Assembly (NCBI RefSeq): GCF_900109045.1
Contig: NZ_FNYL01000007.1
Span: 350,695 to 414,694, forward strand
Direction of reading: 5' to 3'
DNA: 64,000 bases
Origin: Dyadobacter sp. SG02
Lineage (GTDB): Bacteria; Bacteroidota; Bacteroidia; Cytophagales; Spirosomataceae
Positions 8,502 to 18,212 of this stretch are shown here, in pieces (positions within the stretch are counted from its first letter, which is position 1; the number at the start of each line of letters is the position of its first letter). The notes below the pieces were generated by a model. That model was given only the letters and a program-made list of their open reading frames with translations. It searched no databases and was not told where the DNA came from. Position numbers and translations under genes: made by a program.

Positions 8502-10373
8502 TTATTTGCCGGCGGCAGGCTGTTGCTGTTGCGTGGGCTGCGGCAGGCGGCGTTTAAGAACGTCATCCCACGTAATGTAAGGGTAGATATTGTATTTTTT
8601 GGCCTGCTCTTCAAAAAGCGCTTTCAACTCTTCCAGTTTCTTCGGGTTCTTTTGGGCAAGATCGATGCGCTCGTTGAAATCCTCGTTCAGGTTATAGAGC
8701 TGCCAGTCGTTGTTATCCGGATTAGCGACGCTGATCGCGCTTACGAGGTTACCAGCAGGTGCCGAGGTCGGTTTGTAGGCAAATGCGGCTTTCCAGCCAT
8801 CCTGGTAGATCGATCGCGATCCGAAAATGTAATAGTACTGTATTTTATGGCGCGAAGCAGCCCGTGCGTCATTGATCGAGTAGGCCAGCGAAGTACCGTG
8901 GATTTCGTCCTGCTTAATGCCCCTGATGACCTCCGGCGCTTTAATGCCTGTAATTTCCAGGGTAGTAGGCAGCAGGTCGATCACGTGGCCGTACTGGGTG
9001 CGGATGCCGCCTTTTTCGGTAATGCCTTTGGGATAGAATGCGATAAGCGGGTTGCGTGTGCCGCCTTCCGAATGCGCATCCTGCTTCCAGTATTTGAATG
9101 GCGTGTTGGCAGCCTGTGCCCAACCGAGGGGATAATTAGCATTGGTACCTTCCGGCGAGCCGATCAGGTCGATCTGCGCCAGGTTGTTCTTAACCTGCTC
9201 TGCCTCCAAAAGCGTTGCGGCAATAGCGGCAGCCGACGATCTGGCAATCACCCCGCCCAGCGCGCCTTCCTTGCTCGCCCCATTATCGCCGATCACCACC
9301 AAAATAAGCGTATTATCGAGCTGGTTGATCTTTTTGAGGTGGCTCACAATCCTTCCTACTTCATGGTCGGTGTAGGTCAGGTAGCCGGCATAAACCTCCA
9401 TGAAACGTGCATAAAGCTTCTTTTCATCCGCCGAAAGGCTCGCCCAGGCGCGGATGTTCGGGTTACGCTCGGGTAACACCACATTGGCCGGGATAATGCC
9501 TTGTTTCTTCTGCCGGGCAAAAACCTTCTCGCGGAATTCGTCCCAGCCGCCGTCGAATTGTCCTTTGTACTGGTCGCTCCATTCCTTCGCTACCTGGTGC
9601 GGCGCGTGGGTGGCGCCGGGGGCGTAGTACAGGAAGAACGGCTTGTTCGGCGCCGCCTTTTTCTGGCGGTCGATGAAGCTGATGGCCTTGTCGGTGATCT
9701 GGTCGTTCAGGTGGCGTCCATCCGGCGTCACGTGGGCATTGTCTTCGACGAGGTCAGGTTTGTACTGGTCGGTTTGCGAGCCGAGGAACCCGAAGAAATG
9801 GTCGAAACCCTTGCCCGAAGGCCAGCGGTCGAACGGACCGGCATCGGTAGCGTCCTGATCGGGCGTGAGACCGTATTTGCCGACGGCGAAAGTGTTGTAA
9901 CCCGCCTCGCGCAGGATTTCGGCAACGGTACCCTTGTCGGAAGGAATGCGACCATCCCAACCCGGAAAGCCAAAAGACGACCACGTGTGCGAGAACCCGC
10001 CCTCATGCACCGCATGCTGGTTACGCCCGGTAAGCAGGGCCGCGCGGGTGGGGGCGCAAATGGCAGCCGTGTGGAAATTGGTATACCGCAGGCCATTATT
10101 CGCCAGGCTGTCGAAAGTAGGTGTGCGGATCACCCCGCCGAATGTGCTCGTGGCCCCGAAACCGACGTCGTCGAGCAAAACCCACACCACATTGGGAGCT
10201 CCGGCCGGGGCTTTGACAGGGTTCGTCCATACTTCCTTCGATTCGGCGAGCGTCTTGCCTACCGTGCCGGTAAATGGCTGCTGCTGTTGCGTAATGTTCT
10301 GTGCGGACGTGCGCGAAGCCAGGCCGGCTGCCAGTAATGCCGCGAAAAGTAATTTTTGAGAGTGCATATGCAA
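8502..10373 (-). CDS. Secreted arylsulfatase (type I, formylglycine)
   Basis: The 623-residue protein has a signal peptide (about 7-24) and the sulfatase signature CAPTR at Cys106-Arg110. This is the C/S-x-P-x-R motif whose Cys is converted to formylglycine. The metal-binding Asp pair is in VLLDDVGFG (68-69), and the later DNGASKEG segment (near 365) supplies another metal-ligand region. Length and the YYAPGATHAPHQ segment fit arylsulfatases of the AtsA type. It should hydrolyse sulfate esters in the periplasm. No maturase gene is visible here. It is 20 bp downstream of a DoxX-like gene and 24 bp upstream of a hydrolase, on the same strand. Confidence 0.95.
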   Translation of the reverse strand: MHMHSQKLLFAALLAAGLASRTSAQNITQQQQPFTGTVGKTLAESKEVWTNPVKAPAGAPNVVWVLLDDVGFGATSTFGGVIRTPTFDSLANNGLRYTNFHTAAICAPTRAALLTGRNQHAVHEGGFSHTWSSFGFPGWDGRIPSDKGTVAEILREAGYNTFAVGKYGLTPDQDATDAGPFDRWPSGKGFDHFFGFLGSQTDQYKPDLVEDNAHVTPDGRHLNDQITDKAISFIDRQKKAAPNKPFFLYYAPGATHAPHQVAKEWSDQYKGQFDGGWDEFREKVFARQKKQGIIPANVVLPERNPNIRAWASLSADEKKLYARFMEVYAGYLTYTDHEVGRIVSHLKKINQLDNTLILVVIGDNGASKEGALGGVIARSSAAAIAATLLEAEQVKNNLAQIDLIGSPEGTNANYPLGWAQAANTPFKYWKQDAHSEGGTRNPLIAFYPKGITEKGGIRTQYGHVIDLLPTTLEITGIKAPEVIRGIKQDEIHGTSLAYSINDARAASRHKIQYYYIFGSRSIYQDGWKAAFAYKPTSAPAGNLVSAISVANPDNNDWQLYNLNEDFNERIDLAQKNPKKLEELKALFEEQAKKYNIYPYITWDDVLKRRLPQPTQQQQPAAGK

Positions 10374-10393
10374 AATGTTTAATGAAACAGTAC

Positions 10394-11701
10394 CTATTTT
10401 CTTATCTCTTCCAATGGGTATTTCTTTTCTACTTTATTCAGAACCACGAACAGGGAATCGCGGCCCTCATTCACGCCCCGGAGAATGTACCTTCCAGGCA
10501 CGGGCTGCTCATAATGCAGCGTGATATGCGCCGCCGTGTCGATGCGGTTGTGCAAATGGAACACTTTGTTGACCGTATCGGCCTTGTAACCATAATAGTA
10601 GCGGCCGATATTGCCGTAGTATTCCGTCGTCCGCACCGCATTGCGCGTATCGAGCCGAAAGTTTTTGTTCACTTTAATGCTGATCGTATTGAATTTCTCG
10701 AAGATCACATTTTCCCATCGCACCGAATCGGTAGGCGAAGGTGCCAGCAGCTCGTTGTTCAGACGGAACTCGGTCACCTTGTAGAGGCCGGTCGCGGATG
10801 CCAGTCCATCGTCGAGAGGCAGCTTAAACGACTTGCCGCTGGCGTAAAGCTGCCCGTAACTGAACCCCCTGAAAAGCACGAAAAAGAATACAAATCCGTA
10901 TTTAAAAGCGACCCTGACGCGGTTGGGCCATTCGTGACGGAAACGGAATGCAGGTACGAACGTCAGCGCCACGGCGCGGTGCCCGATCAGGATTTCGTAG
11001 AACTTGCGGCTGTCGCGGACAAGCAACAGCAGTGATAGTGATAGCAAATGCAAGCTGGTAAGCTCCACACCGGCATCGTAGCCGATATTGACAAACCAGA
11101 TCGGCAGCAGGATCGCCACCATCATCAATGCGCCTAGTGTAGTCGTGCGACGGAAGAGCAACAGCACCGTCGCCACCAGTTCGAATATCCCCGCAAATAC
11201 TTCGAAAAACGGGGATACGCCGGTAGTTAGCCAGTACAACTTGCCCGGCGTGAAATCGCCGAGGTTGGTATTGAGCTGGCTGATCGTCGGAAAAGGCATC
11301 TGCACCGGAAATACTTTGGCCCAGGCAAACCACGACATTCTCAGCACGACCCCGTAACGCGCCGCCGCGTAAAACCAGTAATACAGCTTCTCAAAATCCT
11401 GACGCCGGCGATCGATCAGGTCCCAGCCCAACCCGGCAGCAATGCAGACCAGTACCGTAATCCACCAGCCCGTATAGTTTTTACCTTCCTGACTGGCAAA
11501 AAACCAGGGCTTGTTTTGGGAAATCACATCCAGCCAGCGGAAGGGATAGGAATTAACATTAAACCCGGCATCGAAGTCCTGCCTGTAAAACTCCGGGTTG
11601 AAAGGGATCGTACTGATCACCGCATAAATCAATGCTGCGCGTAAAAGGATTTTTTCATACGGCTTCCACACAGAGGCCGGTAATGGTGTAGAATCGGGCA
11701 T
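10394..11701 (-). CDS. DoxX-like multi-pass membrane protein with C-terminal soluble domain
   Basis: Using the ATG at 11701 gives 435 residues; an ATG at 11737 adds 12. The N-terminal two thirds holds several membrane helices, with motifs shared with two other proteins here (at 29960 and 31431): LYYW, RY..VLRMSWFAWAKVFP, and NTNLGDFTPGKLYWLTTGVSPFFEVFAG. This helix arrangement resembles DoxX/DoxD, the membrane part of thiosulfate:quinone oxidoreductase. The C-terminal 130 residues form a soluble domain (SPTDSVRW at its start, ILRGVNEGRDSLFVVLNKVEKKYP at its end). It is first in an operon with the arylsulfatase. The role in sulfur chemistry is inferred from family and context. Confidence 0.75.
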   Translation of the reverse strand: MPDSTPLPASVWKPYEKILLRAALIYAVISTIPFNPEFYRQDFDAGFNVNSYPFRWLDVISQNKPWFFASQEGKNYTGWWITVLVCIAAGLGWDLIDRRRQDFEKLYYWFYAAARYGVVLRMSWFAWAKVFPVQMPFPTISQLNTNLGDFTPGKLYWLTTGVSPFFEVFAGIFELVATVLLLFRRTTTLGALMMVAILLPIWFVNIGYDAGVELTSLHLLSLSLLLLVRDSRKFYEILIGHRAVALTFVPAFRFRHEWPNRVRVAFKYGFVFFFVLFRGFSYGQLYASGKSFKLPLDDGLASATGLYKVTEFRLNNELLAPSPTDSVRWENVIFEKFNTISIKVNKNFRLDTRNAVRTTEYYGNIGRYYYGYKADTVNKVFHLHNRIDTAAHITLHYEQPVPGRYILRGVNEGRDSLFVVLNKVEKKYPLEEIRK

Positions 11702-11987
11702 AAGTAAAAACAGGTATTTACGGCGCAAATTAGCCATTTTTCATTTTAACCAATTTAATCTATAAAATAAATAGACTAATATTCTGGAATGATACCACCA
11801 ATAAGGGAATGATCGAATTTTGAATGAGCCGCCGTGAAACTGGCATCCGCGGACAATCCAATTTAACCGCACCTTCTACCCGCCCCAAGCAACTTTAACA
11901 TTTCATTAACCTTCTTTAACAAGTCCTTTAAAAAGTCCGGCACAAAAGCTTTTAGATTTGCCGGAGTCCTTGATAACCAAAAGAAAA

Positions 11988-13031
11988 ATGAAGAAATGTG
12001 TATGCTCGTTTGCATTGTTGCTATTTGTGTCCGGCACGTGGTGCCACGGACAAATTACAACGAACCTGCCCAAGTCCGATACTGCGGGTATCATCAGTTC
12101 CCATGGTCCCAGCGCCATCACGAGGAACATCATACAGGACCGAAAGGGTAATATCTGGATGGCCGCATTTGACGGGATCTTTCGGTACGACGGGAAATCG
12201 TTCACCAATATCACAAGCAAAGTCAGTTCGGCCCGCTTCTTTTCCGTTTTGGAGGACAGGAAGGGCAACTTTTGGTTCGGTACGATTGGTTCAGGCGTTT
12301 TTTATTACGATCCCAATCGGGCAGATGATAAAACGTTTCAGCATTTCACAAAGCAACAAGGGCTGATCGACGACCAGGTGCCCCATATTTATGAAGATAA
12401 AAGCGGCAATATCTGGTTCGGCACGTTGAAAGGACTTAGCCGCTACGATGGGAAGCAGTTTCGGAATTACCGGGCGAATTTGGGGCCGGCTTTCACGAGT
12501 CTGGAATCAGGAGATCTTCCGCCTGATGACCATGATGACGTAAATGCTATTGTCGAGGACAAAAACGGGAAGTTTTGGCTTGGCACAAGGGGGAATGCCC
12601 GCGTTTACGATGGGAAAATATCTTCGGTCCTTGTCCATAACGGGCAAACGTTTACAAATGTCCGTACGATCATCGAAGATAGTAAGGGCAATGTCTGGCT
12701 GGCGGGACAGGATGGGCTTTGGCGTTACGACGGCATTACATTTACCAATATCTCGGATGATTTTGTGGGTTATGTCTATGAAGACAGGAAGGGAAATATC
12801 TGGACGAGTTCGGAAAATGCCGTAAGTGGAAAATGGGGGATTTCCAGGTACGATAAAAATACCTTGTCGGACAAAAAGCCAACCGCCATCAAAATAGCGT
12901 CGGAATACGGTGTTAATGAACGAATGACTTTTGGAATCCTGGAAGCTAATGATGGAAGCATCTGGTTTGGTTCCCTGGACGGTGTGTATCGTTATGATGG
13001 AAATTCCATTAAGGGTTTTAAAAGGAAATAG
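11988..13031 (+). CDS. Secreted beta-propeller protein with two-component-regulator propeller repeats
   Basis: The 347-residue protein has a signal peptide (MKKCVCSFALLLFVSG, cleavage near CHGQ). It then carries about seven repeats of the form (E)DrkGNiWfgt..GlfrYDGksFtn, the Reg_prop pattern of ligand-sensing propellers in hybrid two-component systems. Here no histidine kinase follows, so it is a stand-alone propeller, likely periplasmic or surface-exposed and binding a ligand or partner. The ATG at 11988 gives a proper signal peptide; an upstream in-frame start at 11958 does not. It is a single gene ended by the hairpin at 13067-13109. Confidence 0.85.
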   Translation: MKKCVCSFALLLFVSGTWCHGQITTNLPKSDTAGIISSHGPSAITRNIIQDRKGNIWMAAFDGIFRYDGKSFTNITSKVSSARFFSVLEDRKGNFWFGTIGSGVFYYDPNRADDKTFQHFTKQQGLIDDQVPHIYEDKSGNIWFGTLKGLSRYDGKQFRNYRANLGPAFTSLESGDLPPDDHDDVNAIVEDKNGKFWLGTRGNARVYDGKISSVLVHNGQTFTNVRTIIEDSKGNVWLAGQDGLWRYDGITFTNISDDFVGYVYEDRKGNIWTSSENAVSGKWGISRYDKNTLSDKKPTAIKIASEYGVNERMTFGILEANDGSIWFGSLDGVYRYDGNSIKGFKRK

Positions 13032-13066
13032 GGCAGCGGGCGATCATTCGAAGGCTTTTCCTGCAT

Positions 13067-13109
13067 ACGACAAAGCCAGGTAATCATGAAGATTGCCTGG
13101 CTTTGTCGT
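13067..13109. terminator. Strong bidirectional hairpin terminator
   Basis: Arms 13067-13085 and 13091-13109 pair over 19 bp with one G-T wobble and a 5-nt loop. The hairpin lies between the convergent propeller gene (+) and SusD gene (-). The downstream T-run is weak on the plus strand, so efficiency is uncertain, but stem length is exceptional. Confidence 0.7.
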
Positions 13110-13134
13110 GATAGGTAGTTGCTCAGTTCAGTGT

Positions 13135-14565
13135 CTACTTATATCCCTCATTCTGCTTCAAACTTGGGTTACGGTCAATCTCGCTCTGCGGGAGTGGGAA
13201 GAGTACCTGGTAATCGAATGCCGTTTTCCCGCGACCTTTGGCCATTTCTATAAACTTGTCATGACGGATCAGATCTTGTCGGCGGAGTTCCTCGGTGAAG
13301 AATTCCCAACCACGCTCTTTGAGAATGTGTGCCCGCAATGCGTCTTTGGAGGCAAATGTCGAAACGGAAAGGGCAGTGAGGCCGGCTTTCACGCGTACCT
13401 GATTGATGAGATCTACCGCGGCCTGGGTAGGACCTTCGAGCTCGTTCAATGCCTCGGCTTTGCTGAGCAGGATGTCGGCATAGCGAACGACGGGGAAATC
13501 GTTGCCGAGGTCGGCGCCGGTGGCGGGGAGGTCTTCTTCGAATTTAAAGCTCCGCTTATCGTCCTGGCCAAGCACGATGTGTTTGCCATTCAAATCGTCG
13601 TATTCGGTCAGGAATGCTTCTCGGCGCTGGTCTTTGGGGTCGAAAGAGTCGTAGAAGCCGGATAATGTTTTAAGCTGCGTTGCGTAGTTGGCTTTCGTCG
13701 CGCCCTTGTATTTGTAGTTCGGGGGCGCTGCGTGGGGCAGGTAGTTGGTACCCAGGCCCGGCTGCGCTACGTGCGGACGTACGTAAATGAACTCGCTGTT
13801 TTTCTCGTTGGCGAGTTTGAAAAGGTCCGTCCGGTTGGCCGAGTTGAAGAGACTGTACGTATTCAGGTCGATCACCTTTTGAGCGGTTTCGTTCGTTTTT
13901 TGCCAGTTTTTGTTGTTCAGGTAAAATTTGGTGAGAAATGCGAGTGCAGCCCCTTTGGTAGCACGGCCATATTGTTTCGCGGTAACGGGCAGGATATCGG
14001 CTACGGCGGTCAGTTCGTCGGTCACGAATTTGATAAACTCTTCCTTACCGGCACGCGCGGGACGATCTTCGCTGCTGCTTACGCTGTTGGTAATGAGTGG
14101 AGTAGGGCCAAAAAGGTCATAAAGCGAAATGTAGCCGCTGGCCCTGAGGAAACGCGCTTCGGCCACGATCTGCTTCTTCCGTTCGTCGTCGAAATCAATG
14201 TTGGGCACATTGTCGATCACGAGGTTGGCTCGGTAAATGGCGCTGTAATAGCGGGTCCAGGCGGTGTCGAAAAACTCGTGGGAGGCATTCCATGTAAAGT
14301 CTTCGAGCGGCTGCGCGAGCCCGCGTAATCCGCCCTCGCGGATGATGATGAGGTCGGTAGTAACCTCGGCCATGACGAAAATATTCCGGAAGCCGTCGGT
14401 ACCCTGCTTCTGTTCGAGGGCATAAGCGGCATTGAGCAACGCCTCGGCGTCGTCGGCGGTTTTGAAGAAATTATTGGGGCCAAAAGAAGAATAGACTTCC
14501 TCTTCAAGGGGTTTGTCGCAACCGGCGGCGCCCAGCAGCAGCAGTATATAAAGTAACTTTTTCAT
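13135..14565 (-). CDS. SusD/RagB outer-membrane lipoprotein (pair A)
   Basis: This 476-residue protein has a lipoprotein signal (MKKLLYILLLLGAAGC, lipidated Cys16). A SusD-like N-terminal region (FFKTADDAEALLNAAYAL) and the conserved middle segment AEARFLRASGYISLYDLFGPTPLI near 135-158 follow. The RagB C-terminal signature is ERGWEFFTEELRRQDLIRH. SusD proteins sit on the cell surface and deliver ligands to the partner SusC barrel. The gene lies 14 bp downstream of SusC on the same strand. The substrate cannot be told from sequence. Confidence 0.95.
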   Translation of the reverse strand: MKKLLYILLLLGAAGCDKPLEEEVYSSFGPNNFFKTADDAEALLNAAYALEQKQGTDGFRNIFVMAEVTTDLIIIREGGLRGLAQPLEDFTWNASHEFFDTAWTRYYSAIYRANLVIDNVPNIDFDDERKKQIVAEARFLRASGYISLYDLFGPTPLITNSVSSSEDRPARAGKEEFIKFVTDELTAVADILPVTAKQYGRATKGAALAFLTKFYLNNKNWQKTNETAQKVIDLNTYSLFNSANRTDLFKLANEKNSEFIYVRPHVAQPGLGTNYLPHAAPPNYKYKGATKANYATQLKTLSGFYDSFDPKDQRREAFLTEYDDLNGKHIVLGQDDKRSFKFEEDLPATGADLGNDFPVVRYADILLSKAEALNELEGPTQAAVDLINQVRVKAGLTALSVSTFASKDALRAHILKERGWEFFTEELRRQDLIRHDKFIEMAKGRGKTAFDYQVLFPLPQSEIDRNPSLKQNEGYK

Positions 14566-14579
14566 TGTCTCACAGAATA

Positions 14580-17500
14580 TTAAAAATTGATGCTCACGCC
14601 CGCGGTATAGGTGCGGGAAAGCGGGAATGCATTGTAATCGGCGCGCACGTTAGAGGTCCCGAAGGCACTTACTTCCGGGTCATAGCCGGTGTATTTGGTG
14701 ATGGTGAACAAGTTCTGCCCGGTCAAGTACACCTGCAATCCTTTGATATGCTTCCATTTGGCCGATGGGAAGTTGTAAGTGAGCTGCACCGATTTTAGTC
14801 GTAAATAAGAAGCATTCTCCACGGCCCGGCTGTTCACGTTGCTCGTGTAGGAAACTGCCACAGGTATACCCGAAGAATTGGCGTTGGTCGGGTTGGTCGC
14901 TGTCCAGCGGTCGGTGTAGCTTTCGGCGAGGCGGTTGCGACGGAAAGAGATCGGGTTCTCCGATTCGGTACGGTTGAGATTGAACATTTTGTTGCCCTGC
15001 ACACCCTGGAAGAAGAACGAGAGGTTGAATGCCCCGTAAGAGAAATCGTTGTTAAGGCCGTAGGTGAACTTCGGGAAGGGAGAGCCGAGGATGGCCCGGT
15101 CGGCGGAGTTGATGGTGCCGTCCTTGTTCACATCACGGTATTTGTACTCGCCCGGGCGCGAGAGCGGCTGCGCGGATTTGGCGATATCTTCGCCGTGCTG
15201 GAACACGCCGTCCACAATGTAGCCGTAGTAGGCATTCAGCGGATCGCCCTTGCGGATGATCGTGAAGTCATTGGTAAAACCGGCCGAACCACCCAGAATG
15301 TAAGGCAATGAACCCAAATCGGTCACCTCGTTTTTTACGACCGAGAAATTCACGCTCGATCGCCATGTGAAGGGCGCGGTAACATTGATGGAAGTCAGCG
15401 TGAAATCAAAACCCGTGTTTTTCAGGCCGCCTACGTTTTTAAAGGTAGTGGAAAAACCGCTGGTCCGCGGAATGGGTAGTTGCAGAAGCAGGTCTCTGGT
15501 TTGTTTATGGAAATAATCGATGCTACCCGATAAGCGGTTGGCAAACAGGCTGAAATCCACGCCAATATCGAGCTGAGTGGTGGTTTCCCATTTCAGATCG
15601 GGGTTGGGGAGCTGCGTGGTGGAAATGCCCACATAAGGCGCGCCGTCGAAAATAGCTTGCCCCTGCGGCCCGAGGAGCACGAGTGATTTGTAGCTGCCGA
15701 TGTCCTGGTTACCGGTCACGCCGTAGCTGGCGCGAAGTTTCAGATCGGTCAACGCATTCACGTTTTTGAGAAAAAGCTCGTCCTTGATCCGCCAGCCGAG
15801 TGCTACCGACGGGAAGACGCCGTATTTCTTGTTGTCGCCGAAGCGCGAGGAGCCGTCGGCGCGTATGGAAGCGGTAAGCAGGTATTTGTCGAGCAAATTG
15901 TAGTTCACGCGACCGAGGTAGGATAGCAGCTGGTTCTTCGTCCGACCGGAGCCGAGCGAAAATGTGCTTTGTGCGCCCGCAGAGAGGTTATCCGTGCCCA
16001 ATGCATCGAGCGGGAAGTTCTGCGCACCGGCTGAAAGCGAGCTCACGACAAAGTCCTGATAGGTATAGCCGCCGAGGATTTCGAGCTGGTTATCCTTGTT
16101 GAGTGCCTTGCTGTACCGCGCGGTGAATTCGACGAGATTGTTGGAAGCATTGCTGGTGAGCACGCTGGCAATGCCTTTGGTGCCTTCGGCGCGCTTGGTA
16201 AGGCGTGACGTGAAAATATCGCGCCGTGAATCCTGGCGGTCGGTGCCGAAATTGATCTTGGCCGACAGCTCGGGGAGGAAGTAATATTCTGCAAAAACGC
16301 TGGCGAATGTGCGGTTGGTGGTGGCGAAATCGCTCACTTCATTGGCAAGTCCCACGGGGTTTTCAAGGTTCACGATCTGCGTCTGCGTCCAGGTGCCATT
16401 CGGGTTTTTGATGGTAAGGGTAGGGTCCTGGAAAATGGCGGTGTTGATCACCCCCGCGCCCTCATTCACGCTCACGCCATTGGGCACGAAATCGTCCTTC
16501 ACCTGGCTGGAATTAAGGTTTAAACCAAATTTAAACTTGTCACCCGTGTAGTTAAGGTTTACCCGGCCGACATACTTTTTAATGCCCGAACTGATGACCA
16601 CGCCCTTCTGATCGAGGTAATTGAGCGAGGCGTAGTAAGTGAATTTGTCCTGTCCGCCGGAAAACGAAAGCTGGTGGTTTTGGAGATAACCTTTTTTAAA
16701 GATTTCATCCTGCCAGTAAGTACCCTTGCCCACGGCGGCGATTTGCTCTGCCGAAAATTCAGGCGCCTGCTTCTGGTCGGCGCGGAGGTCGTTGAGCAGC
16801 GCCATGTATTGCTGTGCATTGAGCATCGGAACACGTTTGGTCACCTCCGACACCGCGCCGGAAAGTGCATAATTGACATTCAGTTTGCCCTTCGTGCCTT
16901 TTTTGGTGGTGATGAGAATAACCCCGTTTGCCCCCCGCGACCCGTAGATGGCCGTCGCCGAAGCATCTTTCAATATCTCTACCGACTCGATATCGTTCGG
17001 GTTCAATGCATTGAGCGGGTTTCGGGGCGCCTGCTCGTTCACCAGTGTAGAACCCGGCACTACCGAGGCATTGTTTACCGGTAAACCGTCGATCACATAC
17101 AGCGGCTCATTGCTGGCATTGATCGAGTTCGCGCCGCGGATACGGATCGTCACGCCACCGCCCGGCTCGGAGCTGGACTGCGTCACTTGCACACCCGCAG
17201 AGCGACCGGCAATGAGTTGATCAACAGATGTTTGTACGCCTTTGTTAAAATCCTTGCTGTCCAGCGAATTCACGGAGCCTGTCAGATCGCGCTTTTTCTG
17301 GGTGCCATACCCTACGACCACGAGCTCATTCAGTTGCCGGGTATCATCACTCAGCTGAACGTTGATCTGTGAACGTCCCTTGACTTCGAGCTCCTGGGTA
17401 ATGTAGCCGATGGCCGAAAACACCAGCACGGCATCGCTCCCGGCGGCGATCTCGAACTTGCCGTCGGTATTGGTAGTAGTCCCGGTGGTGCTGTTTTTGA

Positions 17501-17654
17501 CCAGGACATTAATGCCCGGCAACGCCGACTGGTCGTTGGCGGAAGTAACTTTTCCCTGAATGGAAACGGACTGGGCATGGCTCTGCAAGGCCACAATGCC
17601 GCCCAGAAAGGCCCAAATCAATCGGATGTGATTTGAACGGAGAATTCGGATCAT
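14580..17654 (-). CDS. SusC/RagA TonB-dependent transporter (pair A)
   Basis: The 1024-residue protein has a signal peptide ending at SHAQ (about 28) and a carboxypeptidase-D-like beta-sandwich (about 30-105). The SusC linker NELVVVGYGTQKKRDLTGSV at about 108-127 follows, then a plug with LYVIDGLPV and the SRGANGVILITTKKG motif near 240. A 22-strand barrel runs to the C-terminal aromatic residue (SINF). There is no STN domain, so it should not signal to the FecR protein nearby. It is divergent from the sigma gene at 18213 and forms an operon with SusD at 13135. Confidence 0.96.
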   Translation of the reverse strand: MIRILRSNHIRLIWAFLGGIVALQSHAQSVSIQGKVTSANDQSALPGINVLVKNSTTGTTTNTDGKFEIAAGSDAVLVFSAIGYITQELEVKGRSQINVQLSDDTRQLNELVVVGYGTQKKRDLTGSVNSLDSKDFNKGVQTSVDQLIAGRSAGVQVTQSSSEPGGGVTIRIRGANSINASNEPLYVIDGLPVNNASVVPGSTLVNEQAPRNPLNALNPNDIESVEILKDASATAIYGSRGANGVILITTKKGTKGKLNVNYALSGAVSEVTKRVPMLNAQQYMALLNDLRADQKQAPEFSAEQIAAVGKGTYWQDEIFKKGYLQNHQLSFSGGQDKFTYYASLNYLDQKGVVISSGIKKYVGRVNLNYTGDKFKFGLNLNSSQVKDDFVPNGVSVNEGAGVINTAIFQDPTLTIKNPNGTWTQTQIVNLENPVGLANEVSDFATTNRTFASVFAEYYFLPELSAKINFGTDRQDSRRDIFTSRLTKRAEGTKGIASVLTSNASNNLVEFTARYSKALNKDNQLEILGGYTYQDFVVSSLSAGAQNFPLDALGTDNLSAGAQSTFSLGSGRTKNQLLSYLGRVNYNLLDKYLLTASIRADGSSRFGDNKKYGVFPSVALGWRIKDELFLKNVNALTDLKLRASYGVTGNQDIGSYKSLVLLGPQGQAIFDGAPYVGISTTQLPNPDLKWETTTQLDIGVDFSLFANRLSGSIDYFHKQTRDLLLQLPIPRTSGFSTTFKNVGGLKNTGFDFTLTSINVTAPFTWRSSVNFSVVKNEVTDLGSLPYILGGSAGFTNDFTIIRKGDPLNAYYGYIVDGVFQHGEDIAKSAQPLSRPGEYKYRDVNKDGTINSADRAILGSPFPKFTYGLNNDFSYGAFNLSFFFQGVQGNKMFNLNRTESENPISFRRNRLAESYTDRWTATNPTNANSSGIPVAVSYTSNVNSRAVENASYLRLKSVQLTYNFPSAKWKHIKGLQVYLTGQNLFTITKYTGYDPEVSAFGTSNVRADYNAFPLSRTYTAGVSINF

Positions 17655-18212
17655 AGGTAACGCTCGTTAATAACTATACTTATTTGATCGGCAAAGTAAA
17701 GTTATTTTCAAGTTTTATACTACTAAATTGGTAGATTAAATAGTGTTACCATATGGCAAATGGATTTTACCACGTTCATTTCGTGCGAAATGAGCAGGAT
17801 GGTGATTTGCAGCATACCAATGCGCGTCAGGTATCTCGAACCGGTCCCAATATTGGAAATAAATCTATAAAGTCTATGGATTAAAGTATAAATTTTAAGA
17901 ATTGCTTGATTGGTAAAATGCAATTGCCTTATTTTGGCTGTTTGGGAAAGTCGGGGCATGGTGCGTATAGGTATGATCGGTAGTGCTTTGAAAAAAAATA
18001 GGACAGGACTTTCCACTCCGCAACTTGCGCGGCAAAACAAATAGGCTGTTATTTGTCTATAAATTTTGTAGAGTAATTATTCTTATTAACCACCAATAAG
18101 AGCTTTTCGGTTAGTTGAATGCCTGTAATCGGGCGGGGTGCTCCTTTTGGGGCGTCCGCTGAACAATATTGTTTAATCCAAATCAAACGGCAGTTGTCAA
18201 AATTCTCCGAAA
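17655..18212. other. Long divergent regulatory region between SusCD operon and sigma-factor operon
   Basis: About 560 bp of AT-rich DNA separates the divergent SusC (-) and ECF sigma (+) genes; no convincing gene is seen in it. It contains an 8-bp-arm palindrome with a 2-bp centre (TCATTTCG-TG-CGAAATGA) at 17776-17793, a possible operator. I cannot assign exact promoter elements. Confidence 0.5.
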
